Assembly (NCBI GenBank): GCA_029880775.1
Contig: JAOUNV010000012.1
Coordinates: 1 to 12,357 of the forward strand
Origin: Nitrospinota bacterium
GTDB taxonomy: Bacteria > Nitrospinota_A > UBA7883
Direction: 5' to 3'
DNA length: 12,357 nt
Shown: positions 5,810 to 12,357 of the stretch, piece by piece
Numbering within the stretch: position 1 is the stretch's first letter
Layout: every line of letters starts with the position of its first letter
Notes under the pieces: model-generated
Seen by the model: the letters and a program-made list of their open reading frames with translations, nothing else
Databases searched by the model: none
What the model was told of the DNA's origin: nothing
Translations under genes and position numbers: made by a program

Positions 5810-7921
5810 ATGCCTTCAGAAGGGGGATTGGATCAACCGGTCCAGTATATAAAAGGGGTAGGGCCCAAAAAGGCAGCCCTTTTCGAAAAGCTGGGAGTCA
5901 AGTCCATCAGAGACCTTTTATTCCATTTCCCCATGCGATACGAGGACAGATCCCAGGTGATGAAAATCGCCCAGGTGGAGGTGGGGCAGCTTGTGACCCT
6001 CATCGCACATGTCCGCTCATCCGCCGCAAAACCGAGAGGCAGGCGTGGGGGGGGCGTTTTCGAGGCGGCGTTCGCCGACGATACAGGATTTCTTCGGGCC
6101 ACCTGGTTCAATGTATCGGGCAAAGCGATGGAGGCCAGGTTCAAGCCTGATACCGAGTGGATAGTCTCCGGCAGAGTGGAGATAAACCGCTATAGCGGGG
6201 CCAAGACGATTTATCATCCAGACACGGAAAAGTACGATGGGGATGGCTCCCTGGGCGCCATGGGCCGTATAACGCCCGTATATCCCGCCACGGAGGGGCT
6301 CACCCAAAAAAGCATCCGCGCCGCCACTCTGGCCGCCATGGATCATGCCCAGACACTGGAGGATTTCGTCCCGGAAGCGATGAACAAAAGGTACCGGCTC
6401 CCCCTGCTGGCAGACGCTGTGCGGCAGGTTCACTGGCCCGCCGCCGGTGTCGGTATGGACGACCTGGAGCTGGCCCGGACCAGGGAGCAGAAGAAACTCA
6501 TATTTAACGAATTCTTCCTGGCTCAGTCTGGGCTGGCGCTGAAAAGAAAAGGGCGCAGCCCACAGCGCAGTGGGGCAGCCATGGACGCCGGGCCGGAGCT
6601 GATCGGGAAAATAAAAGCCCTGTTCCCGTTCGCGCTGACTCGCGCCCAGGATCGCGCCCTGGCCCAGATCGCCGGAGATATGAGCGATGGAAAGCGTCCC
6701 ATGATCCGGCTTTTGCAAGGGGATGTGGGGTGCGGCAAGACGGTGATAGCCCTGGCGGCGGCGTTGATCGCCACCCGCAATAAAAAGCAGGCGGCCATCA
6801 TGGCGCCTACGGAGATTCTTGCGGCCCAGACCCACAGAAAGATTTCCGCCTTTCTGAAAGATACGAACGTGGGCGTCGCCCTGCTCACCTCCGCCTCAAA
6901 AGATAGAAGCAAGACGCTGGACCAGATCAGGGACGGCAGCGCCCATATCGTGTTGGGAACCCATGCCCTGATTCAGGAGGGGGTGGAGTTTGCCGATCTT
7001 GGAGTGGCGGTGATCGACGAGCAGCACAGGTTCGGCGTGGCCCAGCGGGCGGAGCTGATGCGTAAAGGAGACAGCCCCCACACCCTGATTATGACAGCCA
7101 CCCCCATTCCCAGGACGTTGGCCATGACCCTGTATGGGGACCTGGATGTCTCCACCATAGACGAGCTACCCCCAGGCAGGACACCTGTCCATACTCGAAT
7201 GTATAACAAGGCAAGCCGGGCCCAGGCCCTGGCCATGGTGCGGGATCAGGCCCGGGAAGGGGGCCAGGCGTATATCGTCTATCCACTGGTGGAAGAGAGT
7301 GAGAAGCTGGAGCTGAAAGCCGCCAAGGTGATGTTCGATCATCTGAAGGAGGCGGACCTGGCGGGGCTAAAGCTGGGGCTGGTCCACGGCAAGCTGAAAA
7401 GCTCGGAGAAAGAGAAAGTTATGGCCGGTTTTGTGAGTGGCCAACTTGATGTGCTGGTCTCCACCACGGTGATAGAGGTGGGGGTGGATGTGCCCAACGC
7501 CAGCGTGATGATGATCGAGCACGCCGAGCGGTTTGGCTTGAGCCAGTTGCACCAGCTGCGCGGCAGGGTGGGGCGGGGGACGCGCGAGAGCCATTGTCTG
7601 CTGATGGCGGATACGTTTCCTGGTTCGCCGGCATGGGACAGGCTGAAGGTGATGGAGAAGACCAACGACGGGTTCGCCATCGCCGAGGCGGACCTGGCCA
7701 TACGCGGCTCTGGTGACTTCTTCGGCCAGCGCCAGTCCGGCTTCCCGGAGTTTAGGATTGGCCAGATACTGCGCGACCACAAGATATTGGCCGAGGCGAG
7801 AAAAGCCGCTTTCGATCTGGTGGAGAAGGACCCCCAACTCTCCAGGCCGGAGCATGCTCCCCTGCTTCGTGCGATCTTTAAGTGGTGGAACGAGAGATTT
7901 TCGCTAGGCTCGGTGGGGTAG
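5810..7921 (+). CDS. recG: ATP-dependent DNA helicase RecG
   Basis: Branch-migrating superfamily 2 helicase that reverses stalled replication forks and processes Holliday junctions. The length of 703 residues is close to E. coli RecG (693). In order: a helix-hairpin-helix-like IKGVGPKKAALFEKLGV at 14-30, the OB-fold wedge domain at about 50-150, Walker A GDVGCGKT at 304-311, APTEILAAQ at 332-340, DEQHRFGV at 403-410, TATPIPRTL at 429-437, VSTTVIEVGVDVPNA at 550-564, QLRGRVGRG at 582-590, and the C-terminal TRG region ADLAIRGSGDFFGQRQSG at 627-644. The ATG has AGGGTG upstream. It is divergent from the glycosyltransferase gene across 144 bp and convergent with the agmatinase gene 17 bp away. 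All motifs are intact. Confidence 0.97.
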   Translation: MPSEGGLDQPVQYIKGVGPKKAALFEKLGVKSIRDLLFHFPMRYEDRSQVMKIAQVEVGQLVTLIAHVRSSAAKPRGRRGGGVFEAAFADDTGFLRATWFNVSGKAMEARFKPDTEWIVSGRVEINRYSGAKTIYHPDTEKYDGDGSLGAMGRITPVYPATEGLTQKSIRAATLAAMDHAQTLEDFVPEAMNKRYRLPLLADAVRQVHWPAAGVGMDDLELARTREQKKLIFNEFFLAQSGLALKRKGRSPQRSGAAMDAGPELIGKIKALFPFALTRAQDRALAQIAGDMSDGKRPMIRLLQGDVGCGKTVIALAAALIATRNKKQAAIMAPTEILAAQTHRKISAFLKDTNVGVALLTSASKDRSKTLDQIRDGSAHIVLGTHALIQEGVEFADLGVAVIDEQHRFGVAQRAELMRKGDSPHTLIMTATPIPRTLAMTLYGDLDVSTIDELPPGRTPVHTRMYNKASRAQALAMVRDQAREGGQAYIVYPLVEESEKLELKAAKVMFDHLKEADLAGLKLGLVHGKLKSSEKEKVMAGFVSGQLDVLVSTTVIEVGVDVPNASVMMIEHAERFGLSQLHQLRGRVGRGTRESHCLLMADTFPGSPAWDRLKVMEKTNDGFAIAEADLAIRGSGDFFGQRQSGFPEFRIGQILRDHKILAEARKAAFDLVEKDPQLSRPEHAPLLRAIFKWWNERFSLGSVG

Positions 7922-7938
7922 GCCACCTCGTATCAAGG

Positions 7939-8835
7939 CTACTTGTCGGGGCCCATCATCAGGGCAGCGCCCAGCAGCCGGAAAGCAAGCTTGGCTGCGG
8001 CGAAATCTGATTGAACGCTAGGCGGCAATGGGCGAAGCTCCATCACATCGGCCCCCACTATCTTGCGGCGGGATCCTATCGCGTGGATGGCGGCGCAGGC
8101 CTGGCGCCAGCCCATTCCTCCCGGCTCCGGAGTGCCCACACCGGGAATCACCGATGGGTCCATGCCATCCAGGTCGAAGGTGATATACACATGTTCGGTC
8201 AGATTCTCCACCATTTCGTCTATCCAGCCATTGTTTCCCTCGATCTCCCAGGCGGGGTATACGGGGTGCTTTGATTTTTTGATAAATCCCCACTCTGCTT
8301 TGGATATGTTGCGGACACCGATTTGGACAATAGGGGCCAGTTCCACGGCCCTGCGCATGACGCATGCGTGGGAGAAGGGGGAGCCTTGCCATTGGTCGCG
8401 CAGGTCTGTGTGGGCGTCGAACTGCACCACGGTCAGGGATTTTTTATATTTTTTCGCCAGCGGGCGGATGGCGGCGGTGGAGAGGCTATGGTCGCCGCCA
8501 AGCATCAGGACGAAACCTGCCTTTTTCATGGTGGCGGTGTATATTTTCTCCAGTTTGTTCACCATGGCTTCCGGCCCCCGGACATCCTGCTCCACCTCGT
8601 TCAAAGTGGCAAGGCGCAGCTTTTCGTAGTCCAGGCCCCATTCGGCGTCGAACAGCTCCACCTGGGAGCTGGCGGTCAGTATGGCTCTGGGGCCTTCGCG
8701 GGTTCCTGATATATAGCTTGTGGCGGCGTCGTATGGCACGGGCAGCACCGCGGCCTGCGCGCCGGAAAAATCGGGAGCTGTTATTTCAAGTCCGCCGAAA
8801 CCATCCGCGCGAAATTGATCACCAAAACCGGACAT
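7939..8835 (-). CDS. speB: Agmatinase-family ureohydrolase
   Basis: Cytoplasmic dimanganese enzyme of the arginase/agmatinase family. The likely reaction is agmatine to putrescine and urea. In the 298-residue protein all six expected metal ligands are present: His116 in GGDHS, Asp140, His142 and Asp144 in FDAHTDLRD, and Asp221 and Asp223 in FDLDGMDPSVIPGVGTPEPGG. SHACVMRR at 155-162 replaces the SHG loop of many members. The C-terminus has VGADVMELRPLPPS at 260-273. The frame is open to a TTG at 8862, but ATG 8835 is preferred because GGAGG (8850-8846) lies 10 nt before it and only 1 nt before the other ATG. No arginine decarboxylase is in the window. Guanidinobutyrase or formimidoglutamase activity cannot be excluded. 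Confidence 0.88.
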   Translation of the reverse strand: MSGFGDQFRADGFGGLEITAPDFSGAQAAVLPVPYDAATSYISGTREGPRAILTASSQVELFDAEWGLDYEKLRLATLNEVEQDVRGPEAMVNKLEKIYTATMKKAGFVLMLGGDHSLSTAAIRPLAKKYKKSLTVVQFDAHTDLRDQWQGSPFSHACVMRRAVELAPIVQIGVRNISKAEWGFIKKSKHPVYPAWEIEGNNGWIDEMVENLTEHVYITFDLDGMDPSVIPGVGTPEPGGMGWRQACAAIHAIGSRRKIVGADVMELRPLPPSVQSDFAAAKLAFRLLGAALMMGPDK

Positions 8836-8845
8836 TATTTCCATT

Positions 8846-8850
8846 CCTCC
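8846..8850 (-). promoter_or_regulatory. Ribosome binding site that sets the agmatinase start
   Basis: GGAGG on the minus strand is 10 nt before ATG 8835. It is 1 nt before ATG 8844 and inside the longer TTG-initiated frame. This favours the shortest of the three possible N-termini. Confidence 0.6.
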
Positions 8851-8870
8851 AAATCGGGACAAATTGCATA

Positions 8871-8876
8871 TATAAT
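8871..8876 (+). promoter_or_regulatory. Candidate -10 box for the M48 protease gene
   Basis: A perfect TATAAT lies just before the protease start codons, with no recognisable -35 at 16-18 nt. If used, transcription would begin near 8883, which would favour ATG 8894 over ATG 8882 as the translation start. Confidence 0.22.
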
Positions 8877-8881
8877 AGGAT

Positions 8882-10045
8882 ATGGCTTATATCATGAGAC
8901 TCCGAGCGAAATCTATCCTCCTCTTAGCTTTCATAGCTGTGTTGGGGGGGGCTTTTGCGCCTGCGTGGGCTGTGTCGGAAGGTGTGGAAGAAGAGGCCAT
9001 CGGCAAGCAGTATGACCAGGAAATCGCCATCACGATGGGGTTTTACCAAGACAAGAAGCTCTCCGAGTATGTGGAACGGGTGGGGAACAAGGTGCTGGCC
9101 CAGGTGCATGAGCCGATGTTCGATTTCCACTTCAAGGTGGTGGACGACGCGATGGTGAACGCTTTCGCCCTGCCTGGCGGCTATGTGTATATCACCCGGG
9201 GGATGCTGGCCACGCTGAACGATGAGGCGGAGCTGGCCGGGGTGCTGGGCCACGAGATCGGCCACGTCACCGGCCATCACTCCGTGAAACAGATGAAAAA
9301 AAGCATAGCCCAGGCGCTTTTGGCTTTGGGTGGAATCATGCTCAGCCCGGAGATACGCAACAACGCCGGGGCATGGCTGACGGTGACCGCTTCCCTGGGG
9401 CAGCAGATTATCACCGGCTATGGGCGGGAGATGGAAATGGAATCGGACCAGGAGGGGCTGATCCTGGCCTATAACGCAGGATATGACCCTGGCGCAATAG
9501 TCAGTTTTCTTTCTACGATGCGTACTATAGAAAAGCTGGGCTTTCGGACATATCACAGCTTCATGGCCAGCCATCCGGACACGAGGGACAGGATTACCGA
9601 GGCTCAGGTGAAAAGCTCTCTACTGCAGGCTCGTGGGGAGAAAAAGGAGAGGTATCGGGACCGGTTCATGGACAACATGGAGGGCCTGAGATACGGCAAG
9701 CCGCGATGGAGGGGGGAGACTGCTCCACCATTCAAGATCGTGATCCACAAGGTGGCCGAGGGGGAGACTTTCCGTTCGATCGCTCGTGATGTGTCTGGCG
9801 ATGGGGGGCGGGCGTTCGAGATCGCCGCCATCAACGGGCTGGAAATTGATTCTGCGCTGAAGGCGGGGATGAAGGTGAAGGCGCTGGTGGCCGCGGATGT
9901 GGCTGATGTTATTAAAATAAGAGTGGAAGAGGATAAATATGAAATCGGCGTTAGAGTTGGCGATGGAAAAGGCGGACCGTATGAGCGGGAAAAAAGCGGG
10001 GAAGCTGACCGGGGAACAAAAGGAAAAGATAGCACTGGTCCGTAA
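8882..10045 (+). CDS. Secreted M48-family metalloprotease with C-terminal LysM-like domain
   Basis: Zinc metalloprotease of the BepA/LoiP type, which degrades or refolds envelope proteins in the periplasm. The N-terminus has a signal peptide: Arg6 and Arg8, a hydrophobic core at about 11-25, and a cleavage site after APAWA (residue 30). The peptidase domain holds NAFALPGGYVYITRGML at 93-109, HEIGH at 124-128 (His124, Glu125, His128) and EMESDQEGLILAYNAGYDP at 185-203, which carries the third zinc ligand. MASHPDTRDRI at 228-238 closes the domain. Residues about 285-335 resemble a LysM repeat (GETFRSIA, INGL, LKAGMKVKAL). The last 43 residues look unlike family sequence and overlap the next gene out of frame. 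ATG 8894 is an equally valid start and keeps the signal peptide. Confidence 0.85.
   Translation: MAYIMRLRAKSILLLAFIAVLGGAFAPAWAVSEGVEEEAIGKQYDQEIAITMGFYQDKKLSEYVERVGNKVLAQVHEPMFDFHFKVVDDAMVNAFALPGGYVYITRGMLATLNDEAELAGVLGHEIGHVTGHHSVKQMKKSIAQALLALGGIMLSPEIRNNAGAWLTVTASLGQQIITGYGREMEMESDQEGLILAYNAGYDPGAIVSFLSTMRTIEKLGFRTYHSFMASHPDTRDRITEAQVKSSLLQARGEKKERYRDRFMDNMEGLRYGKPRWRGETAPPFKIVIHKVAEGETFRSIARDVSGDGGRAFEIAAINGLEIDSALKAGMKVKALVAADVADVIKIRVEEDKYEIGVRVGDGKGGPYEREKSGEADRGTKGKDSTGP
9929..9932 (+). promoter_or_regulatory. Ribosome binding site for the coiled-coil gene
   Basis: AAGAGG ending at 9932 lies 6 nt before ATG 9939 and within the protease reading frame. It is the best-spaced Shine-Dalgarno in this region and supports independent initiation of the overlapping gene. 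Confidence 0.55.
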
Positions 10046-10223
10046 CAAGGCGGAGGCTAAAAAAGCCGAGACGCAAATAATGATGGACGACCGGCTGAAG
10101 AAGATGGTGGAGGCTGGCGCCGCGCCGGAAGATGTGGAGAAGACCCGCCGCGAGTTTCTGGACCAGATGGATAAGATCGACCGGGACACCGAAAGGGAAG
10201 TGGAGAAGATTAAGGGATTGTAG
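9939..10223 (+). CDS. Small charged coiled-coil protein of unknown function
   Basis: A 94-residue, highly charged protein rich in Lys, Glu and Ala with no Cys, signal peptide or membrane helix. It looks almost wholly alpha-helical and coiled-coil-forming. Visible segments are MKSALELAMEKADRM at the start, KLTGEQKEKIALVRNKAEAKKAETQ near 22-46, and a C-terminal DQMDKIDRDTEREVEKIKGL. Small proteins starting with an MKSALE-type N-terminus and a Glu/Lys-rich helical body are, as I recall, found in Desulfobacterota and related groups without assigned function; this is from memory, not a search. A good Shine-Dalgarno precedes ATG 9939. The first 107 nt overlap the protease gene in another frame, so the two are probably translationally coupled. 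Role unknown. Confidence 0.68.
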   Translation: MKSALELAMEKADRMSGKKAGKLTGEQKEKIALVRNKAEAKKAETQIMMDDRLKKMVEAGAAPEDVEKTRREFLDQMDKIDRDTEREVEKIKGL

Positions 10224-10290
10224 GTACTTGTAATATTGAATTGCATGCCTCTCCCGGCTGCCTGTCAGCAAAGGCTCCAGCATGCCGTAG

Positions 10291-10695
10291 GTGGCCTGGT
10301 ATATCACCGACGTGTCTTCACTGGTTCTGGATAACGCCCGCGACCTGGTGACCGTGGCGAAGCTTGTGGGGGACCAAATCGTTTTCCTTCTAAGCCACAG
10401 GCATTATGACCTGGACGAGCCTAAGCCTGTTGCTTTCGATTCAAAAATTGCCGAGCCTATGCGCAATGCCCTAAAGGGAAACTCCGGATCGGTTATAGGT
10501 TTGGATTACCGTGGGGTTCGTGTCCTGGCCGCTTACGAGCCGGTGGAGTGGCAAGGAGAGCGGATCGGTATCGTGCAAAGATCGATTTGTCGGAAATACG
10601 GGCGTCATTCGCCAGGGCTGGGCTCCTCTCGGCTCTCTGCGCGTTTTTCATTGTGGGGTTCGGGGCGTATATATTCAAGTGGCTCACGGCGCCCG
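10291..10695 (+). pseudogene. Remnant of a Cache-type membrane sensor gene (frameshifted, truncated at both ends)
   Basis: From a GTG at 10291 the frame reads GDQIVFLLSHRHYDLDEPKP, then a segment with SKIAEPMRNALKGNSG, then GLDYRGVRVLAAYEPVEW. This strongly resembles the periplasmic sensing domain of PAS/GGDEF or histidine kinase sensors in environmental Gram-negatives. After GIV (10567-10575) the expected continuation is found in the other frame: AKIDLSEIRASFARAG followed by a membrane helix LLSALCAFFIVGFGAYIF and KWLTAPV. One missing base next to 10575/10576 (GTGC where GTGGC is expected) explains the shift. The N-terminal membrane segment is missing, with a TAG at 10288-10290 immediately upstream. 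Everything after about 10695 is the oppositely oriented cytochrome gene. No signalling output domain remains. Confidence 0.7.
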
Positions 10696-11502
10696 TGGAT
10701 TCGAGCCTGCGGGCTCCGCCTGAATCTTCGGCTGAGGATGGTACTGGTGGCATGTGGCGCAGGAGGAGTGAACCCTTTTTTCCTTGTGGCAGGCGATGCA
10801 TTTTTGCGGCACTATGCCGCCCCCTTTGGCGTCGAACATGACCGTCTCCACCTGGTCGTGACAATCGAAGCACTTCACCCCAAGCTTTGTCATGTGCCTG
10901 AACATGACATCCACCAGAAAGTTGCCGCTGTGACGGATCGGCTTGGCCTTCGGCCCGGCGTGGCATCCCATACACTTTTTGTCAACGTACTTCCCCCCTT
11001 GGTAAAAGGTATTGTGGGACAGCAGAACGCCGGACTTGCGGGAGATGGGCTCCATTCCATGGCCCGAATTTTCCACATGGACATCCGAATGATGGCAATT
11101 CACACACCCCTCGGTCTTCACCAGTTTTAGGCTGTTCGTTTCACCTTTGTGCTCCCGATGGCAGTGGACGCACGTCGCCTTCGCGTCCACATCCTTGACC
11201 TTCAAGTGTTTTGGGTCGCTGTGACAAGTCCTGCATGGAGAATCCCTCAGCCCTTTAACCTCTGGATGGGCAAGAAGATAATGCTTTTGCCCCTCATGGC
11301 AGACTATACATTTGGCTTCGCTCACTCCTTTCCATGGCAGGTGGCAGCTTTCACAATCGTTCTCCAGCTCCTTGTGCTTCATGGACAACGGCCCATCCAG
11401 GAATATTTTTCCTGCCTGGGTCTGCCCCTTCACCCACACGAACACCACTATGGAAACACCCGCCACGATGGTGACGGCCAGCCTGCCGTAATCCCTTCTC
11501 AT
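10684..11502 (-). CDS. Membrane-anchored nine-heme cytochrome c
   Basis: A 272-residue protein with nine CxxCH heme c motifs, at Cys50, 65, 90, 111, 133, 177, 211, 235 and 248 (first Cys of each). Extra His residues (e.g. 43, 74, 79, 99, 118, 138, 142, 148, 163, 191, 203, 244, 255) could be distal ligands. A basic start (MRRDYGR) and a hydrophobic helix at about 8-24 form an uncleaved signal anchor, placing the hemes in the periplasm. It starts 15 nt after the stop of the b-type membrane protein gene, so the two are one operon and likely one complex. It matches no named multiheme family I can identify; the broad cytochrome c3/c7 or doubled-CxxCH class is closest. Its last dozen residues abut the sensor remnant and may be acquired sequence. 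Confidence 0.9.
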   Translation of the reverse strand: MRRDYGRLAVTIVAGVSIVVFVWVKGQTQAGKIFLDGPLSMKHKELENDCESCHLPWKGVSEAKCIVCHEGQKHYLLAHPEVKGLRDSPCRTCHSDPKHLKVKDVDAKATCVHCHREHKGETNSLKLVKTEGCVNCHHSDVHVENSGHGMEPISRKSGVLLSHNTFYQGGKYVDKKCMGCHAGPKAKPIRHSGNFLVDVMFRHMTKLGVKCFDCHDQVETVMFDAKGGGIVPQKCIACHKEKRVHSSCATCHQYHPQPKIQAEPAGSNPRAP

Positions 11503-11517
11503 CGTCCCAGAGCCATG

Positions 11518-12348
11518 TCAGTAGTAAAACGATCCGAGGATGTGGAACGATAACGCCACCAGCAAGGCCATGGTCAGGGGTACATGGAGGTAGAGCCACA
11601 CTCTCAGCGAATTGAGCATCGCCCATTTATAAGCCAGCCTCTCCTTTTCCACATAGATCGCCCCCACCAGAGACATGCCATACACTTCATTGGTTGGCGT
11701 CTCCTGCTGCAGGTTCACCATTTTGGCCTTGCAGGCTTTGATAACTTCCTCCTCCTCCGTGAAAATGTATCCCCAATTCACCCGATGGGAGGCCAGGCAG
11801 GGCCGGATATGTTTGTTGTACGTTTCCAGGAATTTGGCCGACCTATTTTCCGCCTGCTTATCCGCCTCCGCCAAAAGTTTATCGATCCTGGCGCCGATGA
11901 CCTCCATGGTCATTACATGCTTTCCATATTTGGACAGGGAGAGGGGAACCACCTTATATAAAATAGCGCCGATGGCTCCGCTGGCGGTCACCAACAAAAA
12001 TAGGGCCAGCAATAAGCCGCTTAGCATCCCCCCGGTCCGGAAGCCGGAATGCAGGAACACCAGGACGATGAGGATCACGCCCATGTATACGTGGGATTGG
12101 GCCCATGCGTGAAGCGACCCGATGGGCGCCCTGAGAAGACTTTTACGAACCCTGTATCCTGAAAGAATCACGATCAACGCCAGAGCCATGACACCATAAA
12201 AAAGCCCCATCCCGGCGCCTGGCGAGTAGGATGACTCGTCGATTTTCATTGAGTATCTGATGGCTAAAAGAGCGCCGACTATGACTGTAAAGAGGATCGG
12301 CCACGCGCTTTTGAGCAGGCTGTAATCGCTTTTCTCCAGGTTTTCCAT
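11518..12348 (-). CDS. Diheme cytochrome b-like integral membrane protein, partner of the nine-heme cytochrome
   Basis: A 276-residue protein with about five hydrophobic helices, near 14-31, 48-65, 84-101, 108-131 and 250-273. His86/His100 and His255/His269 are each spaced 14 residues within one helix, with His80 nearby. This is the four-histidine pattern that ligates two b hemes across a membrane, as in cytochrome b and ferric reductase-like proteins. Between helices 4 and 5 lies a soluble region of about 110 residues with a charged helical stretch, VNWGYIFTEEEEVIKACKAK near 190-209, and Cys184 and Cys206. A quinol-oxidising or quinone-reducing subunit passing electrons to or from the periplasmic cytochrome is the natural inference. 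No named family recognised. The ATG is 9 bp from the window edge, so an upstream operon gene may exist. Confidence 0.8.
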   Translation of the reverse strand: MENLEKSDYSLLKSAWPILFTVIVGALLAIRYSMKIDESSYSPGAGMGLFYGVMALALIVILSGYRVRKSLLRAPIGSLHAWAQSHVYMGVILIVLVFLHSGFRTGGMLSGLLLALFLLVTASGAIGAILYKVVPLSLSKYGKHVMTMEVIGARIDKLLAEADKQAENRSAKFLETYNKHIRPCLASHRVNWGYIFTEEEEVIKACKAKMVNLQQETPTNEVYGMSLVGAIYVEKERLAYKWAMLNSLRVWLYLHVPLTMALLVALSFHILGSFYY

Positions 12349-12357
12349 GACCGATCA

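Noticed and set aside
7339..7926. 195-residue minus-strand open frame inside recG
   Set aside because: It is antisense to conserved RecG helicase motifs and its Ser/Pro/Ala-rich translation resembles no family; long shadow frames are expected in GC-rich genes.
8836..8862. Longer agmatinase starting at TTG 8862 or ATG 8844
   Set aside because: GGAGG at 8850-8846 falls inside the TTG form and only 1 nt from ATG 8844, but is well placed for ATG 8835.
10291..11130. A single 279-residue plus-strand gene
   Set aside because: Only the first ~95 codons resemble a protein family. Past the frame break it reads nonsense, and beyond 10695 it is the antisense of a clear nine-heme cytochrome gene.
1..12357. 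CRISPR array, tRNA/rRNA, transposase or phage genes
   Set aside because: No spaced direct repeats, tRNA-like folds, or transposase, integrase or capsid motifs were seen on either strand.

Overview
This is chromosomal DNA, gene-dense and fairly GC-rich by eye, from a Gram-negative bacterium. lpxB (lipid A synthesis) implies an outer membrane. ccmAB together with a nine-heme cytochrome c implies c-type cytochrome maturation and a respiratory chain rich in multiheme cytochromes. This combination, with a Cache-type sensor remnant, fits groups such as Desulfobacterota, Nitrospirota or Nitrospinota. That placement is an inference from gene content. No rRNA, tRNA, CRISPR array, insertion sequence or phage gene was found.

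Layout, left to right. (1) The N-terminal 198 codons of moeA run leftward off the window edge. A 284-bp divergent intergenic region follows, holding AT-rich promoter-like sequence and an unusually long imperfect inverted repeat (639-744). (2) ccmA-ccmB run rightward and end at a compact, probably bidirectional terminator shared with the convergent operon. (3) A leftward cluster of five genes, in transcription order, encodes a polyprenol-phosphate-type family 2 glycosyltransferase, LpxB, an ECF sigma factor, a zinc-binding anti-sigma factor and a small CoA-binding protein. The last three are tightly packed (ATGA overlap, then a 12-bp gap). (4) recG runs rightward, divergent from the glycosyltransferase. 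(5) An agmatinase-family ureohydrolase runs leftward, convergent with recG. (6) A secreted M48 metalloprotease with a C-terminal LysM-like domain runs rightward and overlaps a small coiled-coil protein gene by 107 nt out of frame. (7) A decayed remnant of a membrane sensor gene (Cache-like domain plus a transmembrane helix) follows, carrying a one-base deletion and cut at both ends. (8) A leftward pair encodes a membrane protein with a two-heme-b histidine pattern and a nine-CxxCH cytochrome c. Together they look like a quinone-linked electron transfer module.

How the parts relate: CcmAB belongs to the heme-delivery side of cytochrome c maturation and would serve proteins such as the nine-heme cytochrome. 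MoeA supplies molybdenum cofactor, which is often needed by respiratory oxidoreductases. LpxB, the glycosyltransferase and the M48/LysM protease are envelope functions, and the ECF sigma/anti-sigma pair beside lpxB could be an envelope or redox stress switch. The most interesting leads are the long hairpin between moeA and ccmA, the b/c multiheme module, and the two frame anomalies (M48 tail and sensor remnant).
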